From Sphingomonas brevis (GTDB lineage: Bacteria > Pseudomonadota > Alphaproteobacteria > Sphingomonadales > Sphingomonadaceae): DNA of 64,000 bases. This document shows positions 15,229-24,312 of the stretch, piece by piece. A program made the position numbers and the translations under genes. Location: contig NZ_JAMGBB010000001.1 in the NCBI RefSeq assembly GCF_023516505.1, positions 1 through 64,000 of the forward strand. Direction: 5' to 3'. The notes beneath the pieces were generated by a model. The model saw nothing but the letters and a program-made list of their open reading frames with translations. It was not told the origin of the DNA and searched no databases. Every line of letters starts with the position of its first letter. Position 1 is the first letter of the stretch.

Positions 15229-16233
15229 CTAGGCGGCCTTGGGCAGGTGGATACGGTGGCGCGTTCCGCCCTCGCCGGTTTCCACTTCGTAGCGGGCGCG
15301 GAGTTGCTTGGTGAAAGTATCGACCAGCCGTGTGCCAAGCCCGGTGCCGCGGGAGCGACTATTTCCCTGCATGCCGACGCCATTGTCGGCAATCTCCAGC
15401 AACATGCCGCCGTTCGATCGGCCCAAGAACACGCGGATCTCGCCCTGGCGATCGTCGGGAAAGGCATGTTTCAACGCGTTGGTGACGAGCTCGTTGACCA
15501 GGATCGACATGGCGATCGCCTGCTCGGCCCCAACGGCGATATCGTCGATATGGCATTCGACGCTTACCCCGGGGCGAGTCAGGCCCTGGCGGATCTGTGT
15601 GCAGAGTTCCCCAAGGTGATGGGTAACGCGCACCTGCTCTAGGCTTTCGCTGTTGAGCGCCAACTGCTTGGAGGCAAGCGCGATGGCGTTGATTCGGTCC
15701 GCAACCTGGTTGAGCGCTTCCTTGACCGAGGGGTCGGCGCGGCGGGCCTGGGCCTGAACCAAGGCCAGCACCGTCTGATAATTGTTGCTGGTGCGATGAT
15801 CGATTTCCGCAAGCGCCTGATGGAGCAAGTCGATCTGAACTTCGCGCCGGGCCCAGGCCCGATCCACCTCGCGCTGGTAGAGCCAGACGATGAGCAAAAT
15901 GAACAATTGCGAGAATGTCGAGACGAGAAAGCTCTCGAAATATTGCTGGCTGCGCAGCGCATAGGTGACCGGATCGACGACAAAGTACCATGCTAGCAAC
16001 TGGCCGCACACCAAAGTCAGTAGCCCGCTGCGCCAGCCGGCCAGCACCGTGGCCCCGACCATCGCGACGTAAACCAAGGCGAACGGTGCGCGGTCGCCAA
16101 TGATCGGGTGCAGCAGCACGCGAACAAGCGTCATCAAAACGGGTATGCCAATTCCGACCGCAATCTCGACGATCAGCGGCGGAACCCTGTCTGCAAAACG
16201 CTCCGGCAGCCTGGATCGCAAGATCCGCTTCAT
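15229..16233 (-). CDS. Membrane histidine kinase, DUF4118 plus HisKA_2
   Basis: The 334-residue sensor has four hydrophobic segments in the first 130 residues (DUF4118/KdpD-like membrane block), then a HisKA_2-type phosphoacceptor helix (AEIDHRTSNNYQTVLALV) and an ATPase domain (NELVTNALKHAFP, DNGVGM, GTGLGTRLV). Kinases of this group often feed single-domain or PhyR-type regulators in alphaproteobacteria. No partner regulator is adjacent. The start is the ATG at 16233; the open frame extends to a TTG at 16311, but that part carries no hydrophobic or family signal. Confidence 0.88.
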   Translation of the reverse strand: MKRILRSRLPERFADRVPPLIVEIAVGIGIPVLMTLVRVLLHPIIGDRAPFALVYVAMVGATVLAGWRSGLLTLVCGQLLAWYFVVDPVTYALRSQQYFESFLVSTFSQLFILLIVWLYQREVDRAWARREVQIDLLHQALAEIDHRTSNNYQTVLALVQAQARRADPSVKEALNQVADRINAIALASKQLALNSESLEQVRVTHHLGELCTQIRQGLTRPGVSVECHIDDIAVGAEQAIAMSILVNELVTNALKHAFPDDRQGEIRVFLGRSNGGMLLEIADNGVGMQGNSRSRGTGLGTRLVDTFTKQLRARYEVETGEGGTRHRIHLPKAA

Positions 16234-16406
16234 GGCTCCGACCCCCCTACGCACCGCGCCGGCCCTAGTCCGGCAGATGCTGTTGTGCACCGAATTGTCG
16301 CGGAATCGCAAGGGTTTCCATGGCTAATCACCGACCGCGGCCAACTCGCTTGATTTGGAGCCGGGTGACGCGCAGTCTCCACTGCGGCAATGTGTGGAGG
16401 GGGATT

Positions 16407-16856
16407 ATGAGCGACGAAAATGCGACGGCCGCAGCAGGCGGCAGTCCTCCAACCTGGTATTGGGTGGCCGCCGTCGCGGCGCTGCTGTTCGAATGCCTGG
16501 GCTGCTTTTTTTATCTTGCCGAGGTCCGGCTGACGCCCGAGCAAGTCGCGACCCTGCCGCTCGACCAAGCTGCGATGCTGGGCGCCCGGCCCAGCTGGTA
16601 TTATGCGGCGTTCGGTACGGCCGTGTGGGTCGGGCTGGCTGGAACGGTCGGGCTGCTGCTGCGCCGCACCTGGGCGGTGCTGTTACTGCTGATCTCCCTG
16701 ATCGCGGTCGTCGTCCAGTTCAGCGCCGTGTTCATTGTCCCGGAAATGCGGGTCGTGACCTCGGACGCTTTGCTCGGCCCGATCGTAGTGATGGTCGTCT
16801 GCTACGGAATCTTCATGCTTTCGAGGTTGGCCAAACGGCGCGGCTGGCTGCGCTGA
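16407..16856 (+). CDS. Small four-helix membrane protein
   Basis: This 149-residue protein has four predicted membrane helices: WVAAVAALLFECLGCFFYL, AAFGTAVWVGLAGTVGLLL, AVLLLLISLIAVVVQFSA and IVVMVVCYGIFMLS. The ends are short and basic at the C-terminus (KRRGWLR). The start is the ATG at 16407 after GGAGGGGG; the longer frame from 16320 is less likely. It resembles uncharacterised sphingomonad membrane proteins, some labelled sugar-transporter-like, but nothing supports transport. It is divergent from the kinase across 173 bases. Confidence 0.75.
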   Translation: MSDENATAAAGGSPPTWYWVAAVAALLFECLGCFFYLAEVRLTPEQVATLPLDQAAMLGARPSWYYAAFGTAVWVGLAGTVGLLLRRTWAVLLLLISLIAVVVQFSAVFIVPEMRVVTSDALLGPIVVMVVCYGIFMLSRLAKRRGWLR

Positions 16857-16923
16857 ACGCGTAGGAGCGCACCGGACCGGCACGGGGCTGGTTGCGGCAC
16901 TGCACAATCGCTAATAGGCGGGC

Positions 16924-17793
16924 ATGTCGACCTTCACCATCGATACGGCAACGAGCCGAGCAACGCCCAGCCCGGTGCCGGGAAAGCGCATGACCGTTCC
17001 GGCGATCCGGTCGCGCAAGAAAGACGGCAAGACCGACCAGCCGCTGGTGATGCTGACCGCCTACACCATGCGGATGGCCCAGCTTCTCGACCCGCATTGC
17101 GAGATGCTGCTGGTAGGCGACAGCCTTGGCCAGGTAATCTACGGCCTTCCGTCGACCGTGCCGGTGACGATGGAAATGATGTGCGCCCATGGAGCCGCGG
17201 TCGTACGCGGCAGCTGGCACGCGCTGGTCGCGGTCGACATGCCGTTCGGCAGCTATGAAGGCTCGCCCGAGCAGGCATTCGCCAGCGCATCGCGGGTCAT
17301 GAAGGAAACCGGCTGCGCCGCGGTCAAGCTGGAGGGCGGCGAGGCGATGGCCCCGACCATCGACTTCCTCACCCATCGCGGAATTCCGGTGATCGGGCAT
17401 GTCGGACTGACCCCGCAGGCGGTCAATGTGCTCGGCGGATATGGCGCGCGCGGCAAGAGCGCCGACGAGGCCAAGAAGATATTGACCGACGCCAGGGCGG
17501 TAGCCGACGCGGGCGCCTTCTGCATCGTTGCCGAGGGGGTGATGGAGCAGATCGCCGAGCAGGTGACCGAGGCGGTCGGGGTGCCGATCATCGGCATTGG
17601 CGCCTCGCCCCGATGCGATGGGCAAGTGCTGGTGACCGAGGATATGCTGGGCCTGTTCGAACGCACGCCGCGTTTCGTGAAGCGCTATGCCGACATGGCG
17701 ACCGAGATCGGCGCGGCCGTCGGTCAATATGCCGAGGAGGTGCGGAGCCGTGCTTTCCCGACCGGGGACCAGACTTACCGCCCGAAAGAGTAG
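16924..17793 (+). CDS. panB: 3-methyl-2-oxobutanoate hydroxymethyltransferase
   Basis: PanB makes ketopantoate from 2-oxoisovalerate and methylenetetrahydrofolate, the first committed step to pantothenate and CoA. The product has 289 residues. It shows the barrel motifs [45 protein letters not shown] (with the following GGYGARGKS) and [16 protein letters not shown]. The Mg-binding Asp lies in GDSLG, and the catalytic Glu is likely in VAEGV. No panC is adjacent. The next gene starts 3 bases after its stop, so the two are probably co-transcribed although functionally unlike. Confidence 0.96.
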   Translation: MSTFTIDTATSRATPSPVPGKRMTVPAIRSRKKDGKTDQPLVMLTAYTMRMAQLLDPHCEMLLVGDSLGQVIYGLPSTVPVTMEMMCAHGAAVVRGSWHALVAVDMPFGSYEGSPEQAFASASRVMKETGCAAVKLEGGEAMAPTIDFLTHRGIPVIGHVGLTPQAVNVLGGYGARGKSADEAKKILTDARAVADAGAFCIVAEGVMEQIAEQVTEAVGVPIIGIGASPRCDGQVLVTEDMLGLFERTPRFVKRYADMATEIGAAVGQYAEEVRSRAFPTGDQTYRPKE

Positions 17794-17796
17794 CCC

Positions 17797-19473
17797 ATGA
17801 CCGAGACCAGCCAGTCGATCATCTCTACTCGCGGAGCGCAGATGTTCCCGCGGCTGACCGACGACGAGCTGGCGCGGCTGTCGCGGTTCGGCGAGCCGGT
17901 GCGCTATGCCGCCCGCGAGACGATTGCGCGGCCCGGCGAGGTCGGACCGGGCCTGCTGCTGGTGTTGTCGGGCCGGGCCGAGGTCATGCAGCAAAGCCAT
18001 CCGCCGACCCATATCGTCACGCACGAGCGGGGCAATTTCATGGGCGAACTGGCGCAGCTGTCGGGGCGGCCATCGCTGGTCGAGGTGACGGCACTTGAAG
18101 ATGTCGAAGCGATCGCTGTTGCACCGGATCGCCTGCGCGCGATGCTGATCGCCGAGGCCGAACTGGGCGAGCGGATCATGCGCGCACTGATCCTGCGCCG
18201 GGTCGGGCTGATCGAGGCTGGGGCGGGCCCGATCATCGTCGGTCATGAAAGCAATGCCGATGTGCTGAGGCTGATCAATTTCCTGCGCCGCAACGGACAT
18301 CCCTACCAGAACCTCGACCCCGCCAGTGACAGCTGCGGCGCAACGTTGATCGAGCGATTCCAGATCGAGCCGAAGGAATTGCCGATCGTGCTTTGCCCCG
18401 GTGGACAGCTGCTCAGGAACCCGAGCGAGGCGCAGCTCGCGCGTTGCGTCGGGCTGGTCGGGCAAATCGACTCCGACAAGCTGTACGACCTGGTGATTAT
18501 CGGCGCGGGACCGGCAGGCCTCGCGACATCGGTCTATGCCGCATCTGAAGGGCTGTCCGTGCTGGCCATCGACTGCCGCTCGTTCGGAGGACAGGCCGGT
18601 GCCTCTGCCCGGATCGAGAATTATCTTGGTTTCCCGACCGGGATCAGCGGCATGGCGCTAATGGGCCGCGCCTATAGCCAGGCGCAAAAATTCGGAGTCG
18701 AGCTGGCCATTCCAGATGAAGCAACAAGGCTCGAGTGCGGCAACGACCCCTGCCATGTGCTGCTGGCGACCGGCGAACGCGTCCAGGCGAAGAGCGTCGT
18801 CCTGGCCACGGGTGCGCGCTACCGCCGGCTGGAAGTCGACCGGCTCGAGGAGTTCGAAGGCAGCTGTGTTCATTATTGGGCCTCGCCGCTTGAAGCGGAT
18901 CTGTGCGCCGGTCAGGACGTGGCGCTCGTCGGTGGTGGTAATTCGGCCGGCCAGGCGGTCGTCTATCTTGCGGCGCGGGCCCGGCGGGTGGGCCTGATCG
19001 CACGGCGACCGCTCAGCGAAACCATGTCGCAATATCTGATCGAACGGATCGAAAGCCTGCCCAATGTCGAGGTGGTTATCGGTTGCGAGATCAAATCGCT
19101 CGACGGCGAGCCGGGTGCGCTGGAAGGGATCACGGTCCGCGAGCGCTCAACCGGCAAGGAGATCCGCTGCCCGTCGCGGTTCCTCTTCTCCTTCATCGGC
19201 GCCGAGCCCAACACCGATTGGCTGCAAAGCTCCGGAATCAAGCTCGACAATCGCGGCTTCGTCCTGACCGGGGAAGCCGCCGGCGACGATCGACTGCCTC
19301 TGGAAACCAGCCGGCGCGGCATATTCGCCATCGGTGATGTCCGATCGGGATCGGTCAAGCGGGTCGCGGCATCGGTCGGCGACGGAGCGCAGGTCGTAGC
19401 GGCCATTCACGGCTACCTTGCCGACCAGCAGCAGATCGCCGTTCCGGTGCCGCTGGCCGTTCCTGCCGAATAG
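17797..19473 (+). CDS. cNMP-binding / thioredoxin-reductase-like fusion
   Basis: The 558-residue protein has three parts. An N-terminal cyclic-nucleotide-binding-like beta roll (about 10-130) includes GNFMGELAQLSGRPS. A thioredoxin/glutaredoxin-like insert (about 143-222) has C180 and C200. A class II pyridine-nucleotide oxidoreductase (about 228-545) carries FAD motif GAGPAG (236-241), NAD(P) motif GGGNSAGQ (379-386) and FAD motif AIGD. The CxxC of thioredoxin reductase is broken: only C357 remains in GSCVHY, so a classical thioredoxin-reducing cycle is unlikely. It may pass electrons through the insert or respond to a nucleotide; both are inference. Confidence 0.85.
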   Translation: MTETSQSIISTRGAQMFPRLTDDELARLSRFGEPVRYAARETIARPGEVGPGLLLVLSGRAEVMQQSHPPTHIVTHERGNFMGELAQLSGRPSLVEVTALEDVEAIAVAPDRLRAMLIAEAELGERIMRALILRRVGLIEAGAGPIIVGHESNADVLRLINFLRRNGHPYQNLDPASDSCGATLIERFQIEPKELPIVLCPGGQLLRNPSEAQLARCVGLVGQIDSDKLYDLVIIGAGPAGLATSVYAASEGLSVLAIDCRSFGGQAGASARIENYLGFPTGISGMALMGRAYSQAQKFGVELAIPDEATRLECGNDPCHVLLATGERVQAKSVVLATGARYRRLEVDRLEEFEGSCVHYWASPLEADLCAGQDVALVGGGNSAGQAVVYLAARARRVGLIARRPLSETMSQYLIERIESLPNVEVVIGCEIKSLDGEPGALEGITVRERSTGKEIRCPSRFLFSFIGAEPNTDWLQSSGIKLDNRGFVLTGEAAGDDRLPLETSRRGIFAIGDVRSGSVKRVAASVGDGAQVVAAIHGYLADQQQIAVPVPLAVPAE

Positions 19474-19593
19474 AGCGCTTTCCGCCTTTGCCTTTGCCGT
19501 CCAAGCGGCTAGACGGCTTCCCGCCAGCTTCTGTTCATTTGGGGTGGGGAAAGAAGCGGCCAGCGTCCCCCACGGACAGTTTTGAGGATTAAC

Positions 19594-20307
19594 TTGGCGC
19601 TTCCTACCGATCCGGCCGAAGCCTTCGTCCGCGAAGTCGATGAAAATCTCCGCCGCGACCAGATGGCCGATATGGCCAAGTCGTACGGCAAGTGGATTGT
19701 CGTTGCCGTTATTCTGTTCCTGGCTGCCGTCGGCGGCTTCCTTTATTGGCAGACCTACCAGCAAAAAAAGGCCAAGGCCGAAGCCGAGACCGTATCGGCC
19801 GCCCTCGACAAGGTGGCATCGGGCAATCTCAAGGGTGCGCAAGCCGAACTGACGTCGCTCAGCACCTCATCCAACGATGTCACGCGCGCATCGGCATTGC
19901 TGGGCCGCGCCGCGACCGCACTCCGCCAGAACGACCGCAAGACCGCGGCCGAGCTCTATAAGCAGGTAGAGGCAGACGATGGCCTGCCGCAACCTTACCG
20001 CGACCTTGCCACCGTCCGGCGGACAATGACCGAATATGATAATCTCAAGCCCGACGAGGTGATCGCGCGCCTGGCGCCTCTGTCGCAGCCCGGTAATCCT
20101 TTCTTCGGCAGCGCCGGCGAAATGACCGGCCTGGCAATGCTCGCCAAGGGCGACCGCAATGGCGCCGGCCAGCTGTTCGCCAAGATCGCCGCCGACAAAC
20201 AAGTTCCCCAATCGATCCGCGGCCGAGCAGTTCAGCTCGCCGGCTCGCTTGGAGTCGACGCCACGGCCTCGATGCCGGTCGACCTTACCGCCACTCCTGC
20301 CCAGTAG
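19594..20307 (+). CDS. YfgM-like tetratricopeptide membrane protein
   Basis: This 237-residue protein has a cytoplasmic start (EAFVREVDENLRRDQ), one membrane helix (IVVAVILFLAAVGGFLYW), then a periplasmic TPR-like helical repeat domain. YfgM of E. coli has the same layout and the same neighbours (bamB, der); it is a periplasmic chaperone-type protein linked to the SecYEG exit. The start is the TTG at 19594, five bases after GAGGA; a TTG at 19582 would sit before that site. It is separated from bamB by 3 bases and is surely in the same operon. Confidence 0.85.
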   Translation: MALPTDPAEAFVREVDENLRRDQMADMAKSYGKWIVVAVILFLAAVGGFLYWQTYQQKKAKAEAETVSAALDKVASGNLKGAQAELTSLSTSSNDVTRASALLGRAATALRQNDRKTAAELYKQVEADDGLPQPYRDLATVRRTMTEYDNLKPDEVIARLAPLSQPGNPFFGSAGEMTGLAMLAKGDRNGAGQLFAKIAADKQVPQSIRGRAVQLAGSLGVDATASMPVDLTATPAQ

Positions 20308-20310
20308 GAC

Positions 20311-21660
20311 ATGAATTCCATGCGTCACGTATCCCGCGTTGCTCTTCTTCTGATTTCGGCTTCGTTGCTGGCCGGTTGCGGCGGCGGCGGTCCGCTCGGC
20401 GTGTTCAAGAAGAAGGACAAGCTCACTGTTCCGGGCGACCGCGTTGCGGTGCTGGTCAACGAAGCCGACATCGACATCGACCCGGAGACTGCAGCGCTGC
20501 CGATGAGCCTGCCCGCGGCCGAGACCAATAGTGAATGGGCCCAGTCCGGCGGCAATGCCCGCAAATCGGTCGGTCATGTCTCGCTGGGCCAGTCGCTCGG
20601 CGTCGCCTGGACCGCGTCGATCGGTCAGGGCAGCGGCAAGGATGGCCGCCTGGGCGGAGGCCCGGTCGTCGCCGACGGCAAGGTGTTTACCATCGACACG
20701 ATGGGCGTGGTGCGCGCGTTCGATGGCAGCTCCGGCAGCCAGCTGTGGTCGACCAGGTTCGGCGATGCTGGCGAGAATAGCTCGTCGCTCTACGGCGGCG
20801 GCGTCGCCTATGAGGGTGGCCGCGTTTATGCCACCAATGGCCTTGGCTATGTCGCTGCGCTCGACGCCGGCAATGGCGGGCTGGTGTGGACCGTACGGCC
20901 GGGCGGTCCGCTTCGCGGAGAGCCATCGGTGGCCGAAGGCTCCGTCTATGTGATGAGCCAGGACAACCAGATTTACTCGCTGAAGGCTGCTGACGGCACG
21001 ACCAACTGGTCGAATGCCGCCGCGCTGGAAATCGCGGGCGTGTTCGGATCGGCCGCGCCATCGGTCGCCCAAGGCACGGTGGTTGCCGGTTTCTCCAGCG
21101 GCGAGCTCAACGCCTATCGATACGAAAATGGCCGGCAGGTGTGGCAGGACGCGTTGGCGCGGACCTCCATCACCACCAGCGTTGCGTCGCTGAGCGACAT
21201 CGATGCCGATCCGGTAATCGACGGCGGCGTGGTTTATGCGGTCGGCCAAGGCGGCCGGATGGTCGCGCTCGACCTTTTCTCGGGCCAGCGCATCTGGGAA
21301 TTGAACTTCGGCGGAATCGCCACGCCCTGGGTCGCCGGCGACTGGGTGTTCGCAGTCAACGACCGCGCCCAGCTGATCTCGGTCAACCGCGCCAACGGTA
21401 AGATTCGCTGGATCAACCAATTGCCGCGCTGGGAGAAGATGAAGGCCAAGTCAGGCCTTATCACCTATGTCGGGCCGGTGCTTGCCGGCGAGCGGCTGAT
21501 CGTCGCCGGGTCGAACGGCGCATTGATCAACGTCAGCCCAGCCGACGGCAGCTTCCAGAGCCAGGTCGACCTCAAGGACGGGATCAGCTTTCAGCCGGTG
21601 GTGGCCAATAATACGCTCTATATCCTGACCGACAGCGGCAGGCTGGTCGCCTACCGCTAG
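20311..21660 (+). CDS. bamB: Outer membrane protein assembly factor BamB
   Basis: The 449-residue lipoprotein has lipobox LLAGC with C23. Repeated beta-propeller blades follow, seen as recurring VYATNGLGYVAALDAGNGGLVW-like strands with Trp and Gly-Asp turns (GNGGLVW, DGTTNW, NGRQVW, SGQRIW, NGKIRW). BamB supports the BamA machine that inserts beta-barrel proteins in the outer membrane. It lies between the YfgM-like gene and der, the conserved proteobacterial order. Confidence 0.94.
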   Translation: MNSMRHVSRVALLLISASLLAGCGGGGPLGVFKKKDKLTVPGDRVAVLVNEADIDIDPETAALPMSLPAAETNSEWAQSGGNARKSVGHVSLGQSLGVAWTASIGQGSGKDGRLGGGPVVADGKVFTIDTMGVVRAFDGSSGSQLWSTRFGDAGENSSSLYGGGVAYEGGRVYATNGLGYVAALDAGNGGLVWTVRPGGPLRGEPSVAEGSVYVMSQDNQIYSLKAADGTTNWSNAAALEIAGVFGSAAPSVAQGTVVAGFSSGELNAYRYENGRQVWQDALARTSITTSVASLSDIDADPVIDGGVVYAVGQGGRMVALDLFSGQRIWELNFGGIATPWVAGDWVFAVNDRAQLISVNRANGKIRWINQLPRWEKMKAKSGLITYVGPVLAGERLIVAGSNGALINVSPADGSFQSQVDLKDGISFQPVVANNTLYILTDSGRLVAYR

Positions 21661-21696
21661 TTGACGCATCAGCAGCAGGCGGGCAGGGGCGACGCC

Positions 21697-23049
21697 ATGC
21701 CCCTTCCCACTGTTGCAATTATCGGCCGTCCCAACGTCGGCAAATCGACGCTGTTCAACCGGCTGGTTGGCAAGCGCGTCGCGCTGGTCGACGACCGGCC
21801 GGGAGTGACTCGCGACCGGCGCGAGGGCGAAGGGCGTCTGCTCGACCTCAAGTTCAGGGTGATGGATACGGCCGGGTTCGAGGACCAGGACCCGCTTAGC
21901 CTGCCCGGTCGAATGCGCGCCCAGACCGAGGCGGCGGTGCGCGAAGCCGATGTGGCACTGTTTCTGATCGATGGCCGCGAAGGGTTGACCCCGCTCGACG
22001 AGGAAATCGCACGCTGGTTGCGCGGCCATGCCACGCCGGTCGTCGTCGCCGCCAACAAGTCAGAGGGCAATGCCGGCGAGTCGGGCCGGCTGGAAGCCTT
22101 TTCGCTGGGTCTGGGCGAGCCATTCGCTTTATCGGCCGAGCATGGCGAAGGGCTGGTCGACCTGTTCGAGGCCATTCGCCCGCACGTCGAGCATGAGCAT
22201 TTCCTGACCGAGGCCGAGGAAGGCGAAGAAGGCGGTGGACCGCTCAAGCTGGCAATCGTCGGCCGGCCCAACGCCGGCAAGTCGACCCTGGTGAACAAGA
22301 TGCTGGGTGAGGAGCGGATGATCACCGGTCCCGAAGCCGGCATCACCCGCGACAGCATCAGTATCGACTGGGCGTGGCACGACCGTCCAGTTCAGCTGGT
22401 CGACACCGCGGGCCTGAGGAAACGGGCCAAAGTCGAAGACAAGCTGGAGAAATTGTCGGCGTTCGATACCAAACGGGCGATCGACTATGCGGAAGTGGTG
22501 GTGCTTCTGCTCGACGCGACCCGCGGGCTTGAATCACAGGATTTGAGGATCGCCGACCAGGTGCTGGAAGAGGGCCGGGCGCTCGTCATCGCGCTCAACA
22601 AATGGGATGTGGCCGAAAATGCGTCATCGCTGTTCAATGGCGTCAAGGCAGCACTGGAAGAGGGGCTCAGCCAGCTGAAGGGCGTGCCGGTGCTGACCGT
22701 TTCCGGAAAAACCGGCAAGGGCATCGACCAGCTGCTAGGCGCCGCCTTCGAAGTGCGCGACAAATGGTCGCAGCGCGTGACGACCGGCGAGCTAAATCGT
22801 TGGTTCGAGCGCGCGGTCGAACAAAATCCACCGCCAGCGCCGGGCGGCAAGCGGATCAAGCTGCGCTACATCACCCAGGTAAAGTCCCGGCCGCCGACCT
22901 TCGTGGTGTTTGGAACAAGGGTCGACCAGCTCCCGACCAGCTACCAGCGCTACCTCCTGAATTCGATGCGGCGCGAGCTGGGGCTTGGACCGGTGCCGTT
23001 GCGCCTGACCATGCGCTCCCCGAAGAACCCATTTCACAACAAGGGTTAA
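21697..23049 (+). CDS. der: Ribosome biogenesis GTPase Der
   Basis: This 450-residue protein has two consecutive GTPase domains (P-loops GRPNVGKS and GRPNAGKS; DTAGFED and DTAGLRK switch regions; NKSE and NKWD specificity motifs) and a C-terminal KH-like domain (RIKLRYITQVKSRPPTFVVF). Der acts in 50S subunit maturation. The ATG at 21697 gives the usual start (PLPTVAIIGRPNVGKS); an open TTG at 21661 directly after the bamB stop is unlikely. Hairpin sequence follows the stop. Confidence 0.97.
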   Translation: MPLPTVAIIGRPNVGKSTLFNRLVGKRVALVDDRPGVTRDRREGEGRLLDLKFRVMDTAGFEDQDPLSLPGRMRAQTEAAVREADVALFLIDGREGLTPLDEEIARWLRGHATPVVVAANKSEGNAGESGRLEAFSLGLGEPFALSAEHGEGLVDLFEAIRPHVEHEHFLTEAEEGEEGGGPLKLAIVGRPNAGKSTLVNKMLGEERMITGPEAGITRDSISIDWAWHDRPVQLVDTAGLRKRAKVEDKLEKLSAFDTKRAIDYAEVVVLLLDATRGLESQDLRIADQVLEEGRALVIALNKWDVAENASSLFNGVKAALEEGLSQLKGVPVLTVSGKTGKGIDQLLGAAFEVRDKWSQRVTTGELNRWFERAVEQNPPPAPGGKRIKLRYITQVKSRPPTFVVFGTRVDQLPTSYQRYLLNSMRRELGLGPVPLRLTMRSPKNPFHNKG

Positions 23050-23052
23050 GTA

Positions 23053-23089
23053 AGGGACCAGGCCCGCGGTGATGGCGGGTTTGGTCCCT
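23053..23089 (+). terminator. Hairpin after der, possible terminator
   Basis: AGGGACCA plus CCCGC pair with GCGGG plus TGGTCCCT, joined by two G-U pairs, to give a 15-pair stem. The downstream run is A-rich rather than T-rich, so termination would need Rho or a different mechanism. Confidence 0.4.
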
Positions 23090-23179
23090 CAAAAAATAAC
23101 CGCTCCTTTACCCTTTTGGGCTTAGTCAGGTGCGGTGGGACTGCGCCTGGACCAGAGGCGCCTGGGAGCATGGGATCAA

Positions 23180-23614
23180 GTGGACGAAGGCTCGGACATC
23201 ATCGACTGGGGTCATTTCGAGAAGAGCCGGGCAGAGCTTGGCCCGGGCTTCATTCGGATTTTGGCCTATTTCCGCGAGGACGGGGCGAAGAGCCTGGCCG
23301 CGATCGAGCAGGCGATGCACGACCATGACACGGTCGCGCTGGTAATCCCGGCACATACGCTGAAAGGCGAGGCCCGCCAGTTCGGCGCCGAGCCTCTATC
23401 GATGGTCGCCGAGAAGATCGAGCAGACCGCGCGCTTCTGCATCGAATCCCACCGCTTCCCCGACGAGATGGTGCCCGATGTTGTGGAGCTTCGCCGCCTG
23501 TGGAACCGGACCGTCGAGCTGTTCGACAAGGCGACCAACCCGCTGCAGAGCCGGGCGCCCGCCGCTGGCGGGTTCGGGAAGAAGGTTGGCAACCAGGGCT
23601 TCGGCCGGATTTAG
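23180..23614 (+). CDS. Single-domain Hpt phosphotransfer protein
   Basis: This 144-residue protein is a histidine phosphotransfer domain. The active-site motif is AHTLKGEARQFGAE with H59, in the second of four helices, and the C-terminal tail is basic and Gly-rich. The start is the GTG at 23180 (MDEGSDIIDWGHFEKSRAELG), with a GGGAG site upstream and a family-like N-terminus; a GTG at 23135 gives an extra 15 residues. Such proteins pass phosphate between a hybrid kinase receiver and a response regulator. No kinase is adjacent; the hybrid kinase 14 kb away is a possible partner only. Confidence 0.88.
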   Translation: MDEGSDIIDWGHFEKSRAELGPGFIRILAYFREDGAKSLAAIEQAMHDHDTVALVIPAHTLKGEARQFGAEPLSMVAEKIEQTARFCIESHRFPDEMVPDVVELRRLWNRTVELFDKATNPLQSRAPAAGGFGKKVGNQGFGRI

Positions 23615-24267
23615 TCGCCCGCGCCCAAAAGCGGGAACAGCACATTGGGCGTGAAATCGACCAGGAAGTGGGCGGTAATGGTCGCCAGAAGATCGCGCTT
23701 CCACATATAAAATAGCGTAATTACGCCGCCCACGACGAGGGCGATAAATACGCCCGCAAACCCCTGCCGGTAATGAAAGCCGGCAAAGAGCAGCAGCGAA
23801 ACGGCGGCCGCAATCCATTTGCTGCCGCTCAATGACTGCAAACGCTCGAGCGCAAATCCTCGATAGAAAACTTCCTCGGAAATCCCGGCCCGAATGACGG
23901 TCAGCAGTGCCACGAGCAAAGACGGCGCTATCTTGGCGCCCTCGCCATATTTGATGCCGAGCGAGCTGTAGACCGCGAGAATGGCGAGTATCACGGCGAA
24001 AAGGACGATCGCCAGCACCAGGCCCCAGCCGAGTGACTTTCCGGGCCGATCAAACCGAAGGCCGATCGACGACAAAGGCAGTTGCTCGCGCTTGACCACG
24101 ATCCACAGGAGGAACCCGGTCAACGTGAGGATGGCGATTTCCCGGACTGTTATCGTCGCGTTGGTCGGCGCGGCAACTTGCCAATTATAGGCGGTCACGA
24201 TTGCCGGAAGGCCAAAAAGCGCGATCGCAAGTCCGACCAGGGTCCAGTTCCGGGATTTGCTGTCCAT
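23611..24267 (-). CDS. CPBP-family intramembrane metalloprotease
   Basis: The 218-residue membrane protein carries the CPBP (Rce1/YdiL-type) motifs: EEVFYRG with E131-E132 and R136, FAGFHYRQG with a zinc-ligand His, and HFLVDF near the C-terminus. Six or more hydrophobic segments are visible. The family includes bacteriocin-immunity and prenyl-protease-like proteins; the substrate here is unknown. Its stop overlaps the convergent Hpt gene stop by 4 bases (TTAG), leaving no room for a terminator. Confidence 0.88.
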   Translation of the reverse strand: MDSKSRNWTLVGLAIALFGLPAIVTAYNWQVAAPTNATITVREIAILTLTGFLLWIVVKREQLPLSSIGLRFDRPGKSLGWGLVLAIVLFAVILAILAVYSSLGIKYGEGAKIAPSLLVALLTVIRAGISEEVFYRGFALERLQSLSGSKWIAAAVSLLLFAGFHYRQGFAGVFIALVVGGVITLFYMWKRDLLATITAHFLVDFTPNVLFPLLGAGD

Positions 24268-24312
24268 TCTTCCCTCCTTCGGCCAGTTGAGACTTGGTTA
24301 GCTAGCACGCCC

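Noticed and set aside
19496-19517. Hairpin GCCGTC/GACGGC as the terminator of the panB unit
   Set aside because: The stem is short (6 pairs) and no T-run follows.
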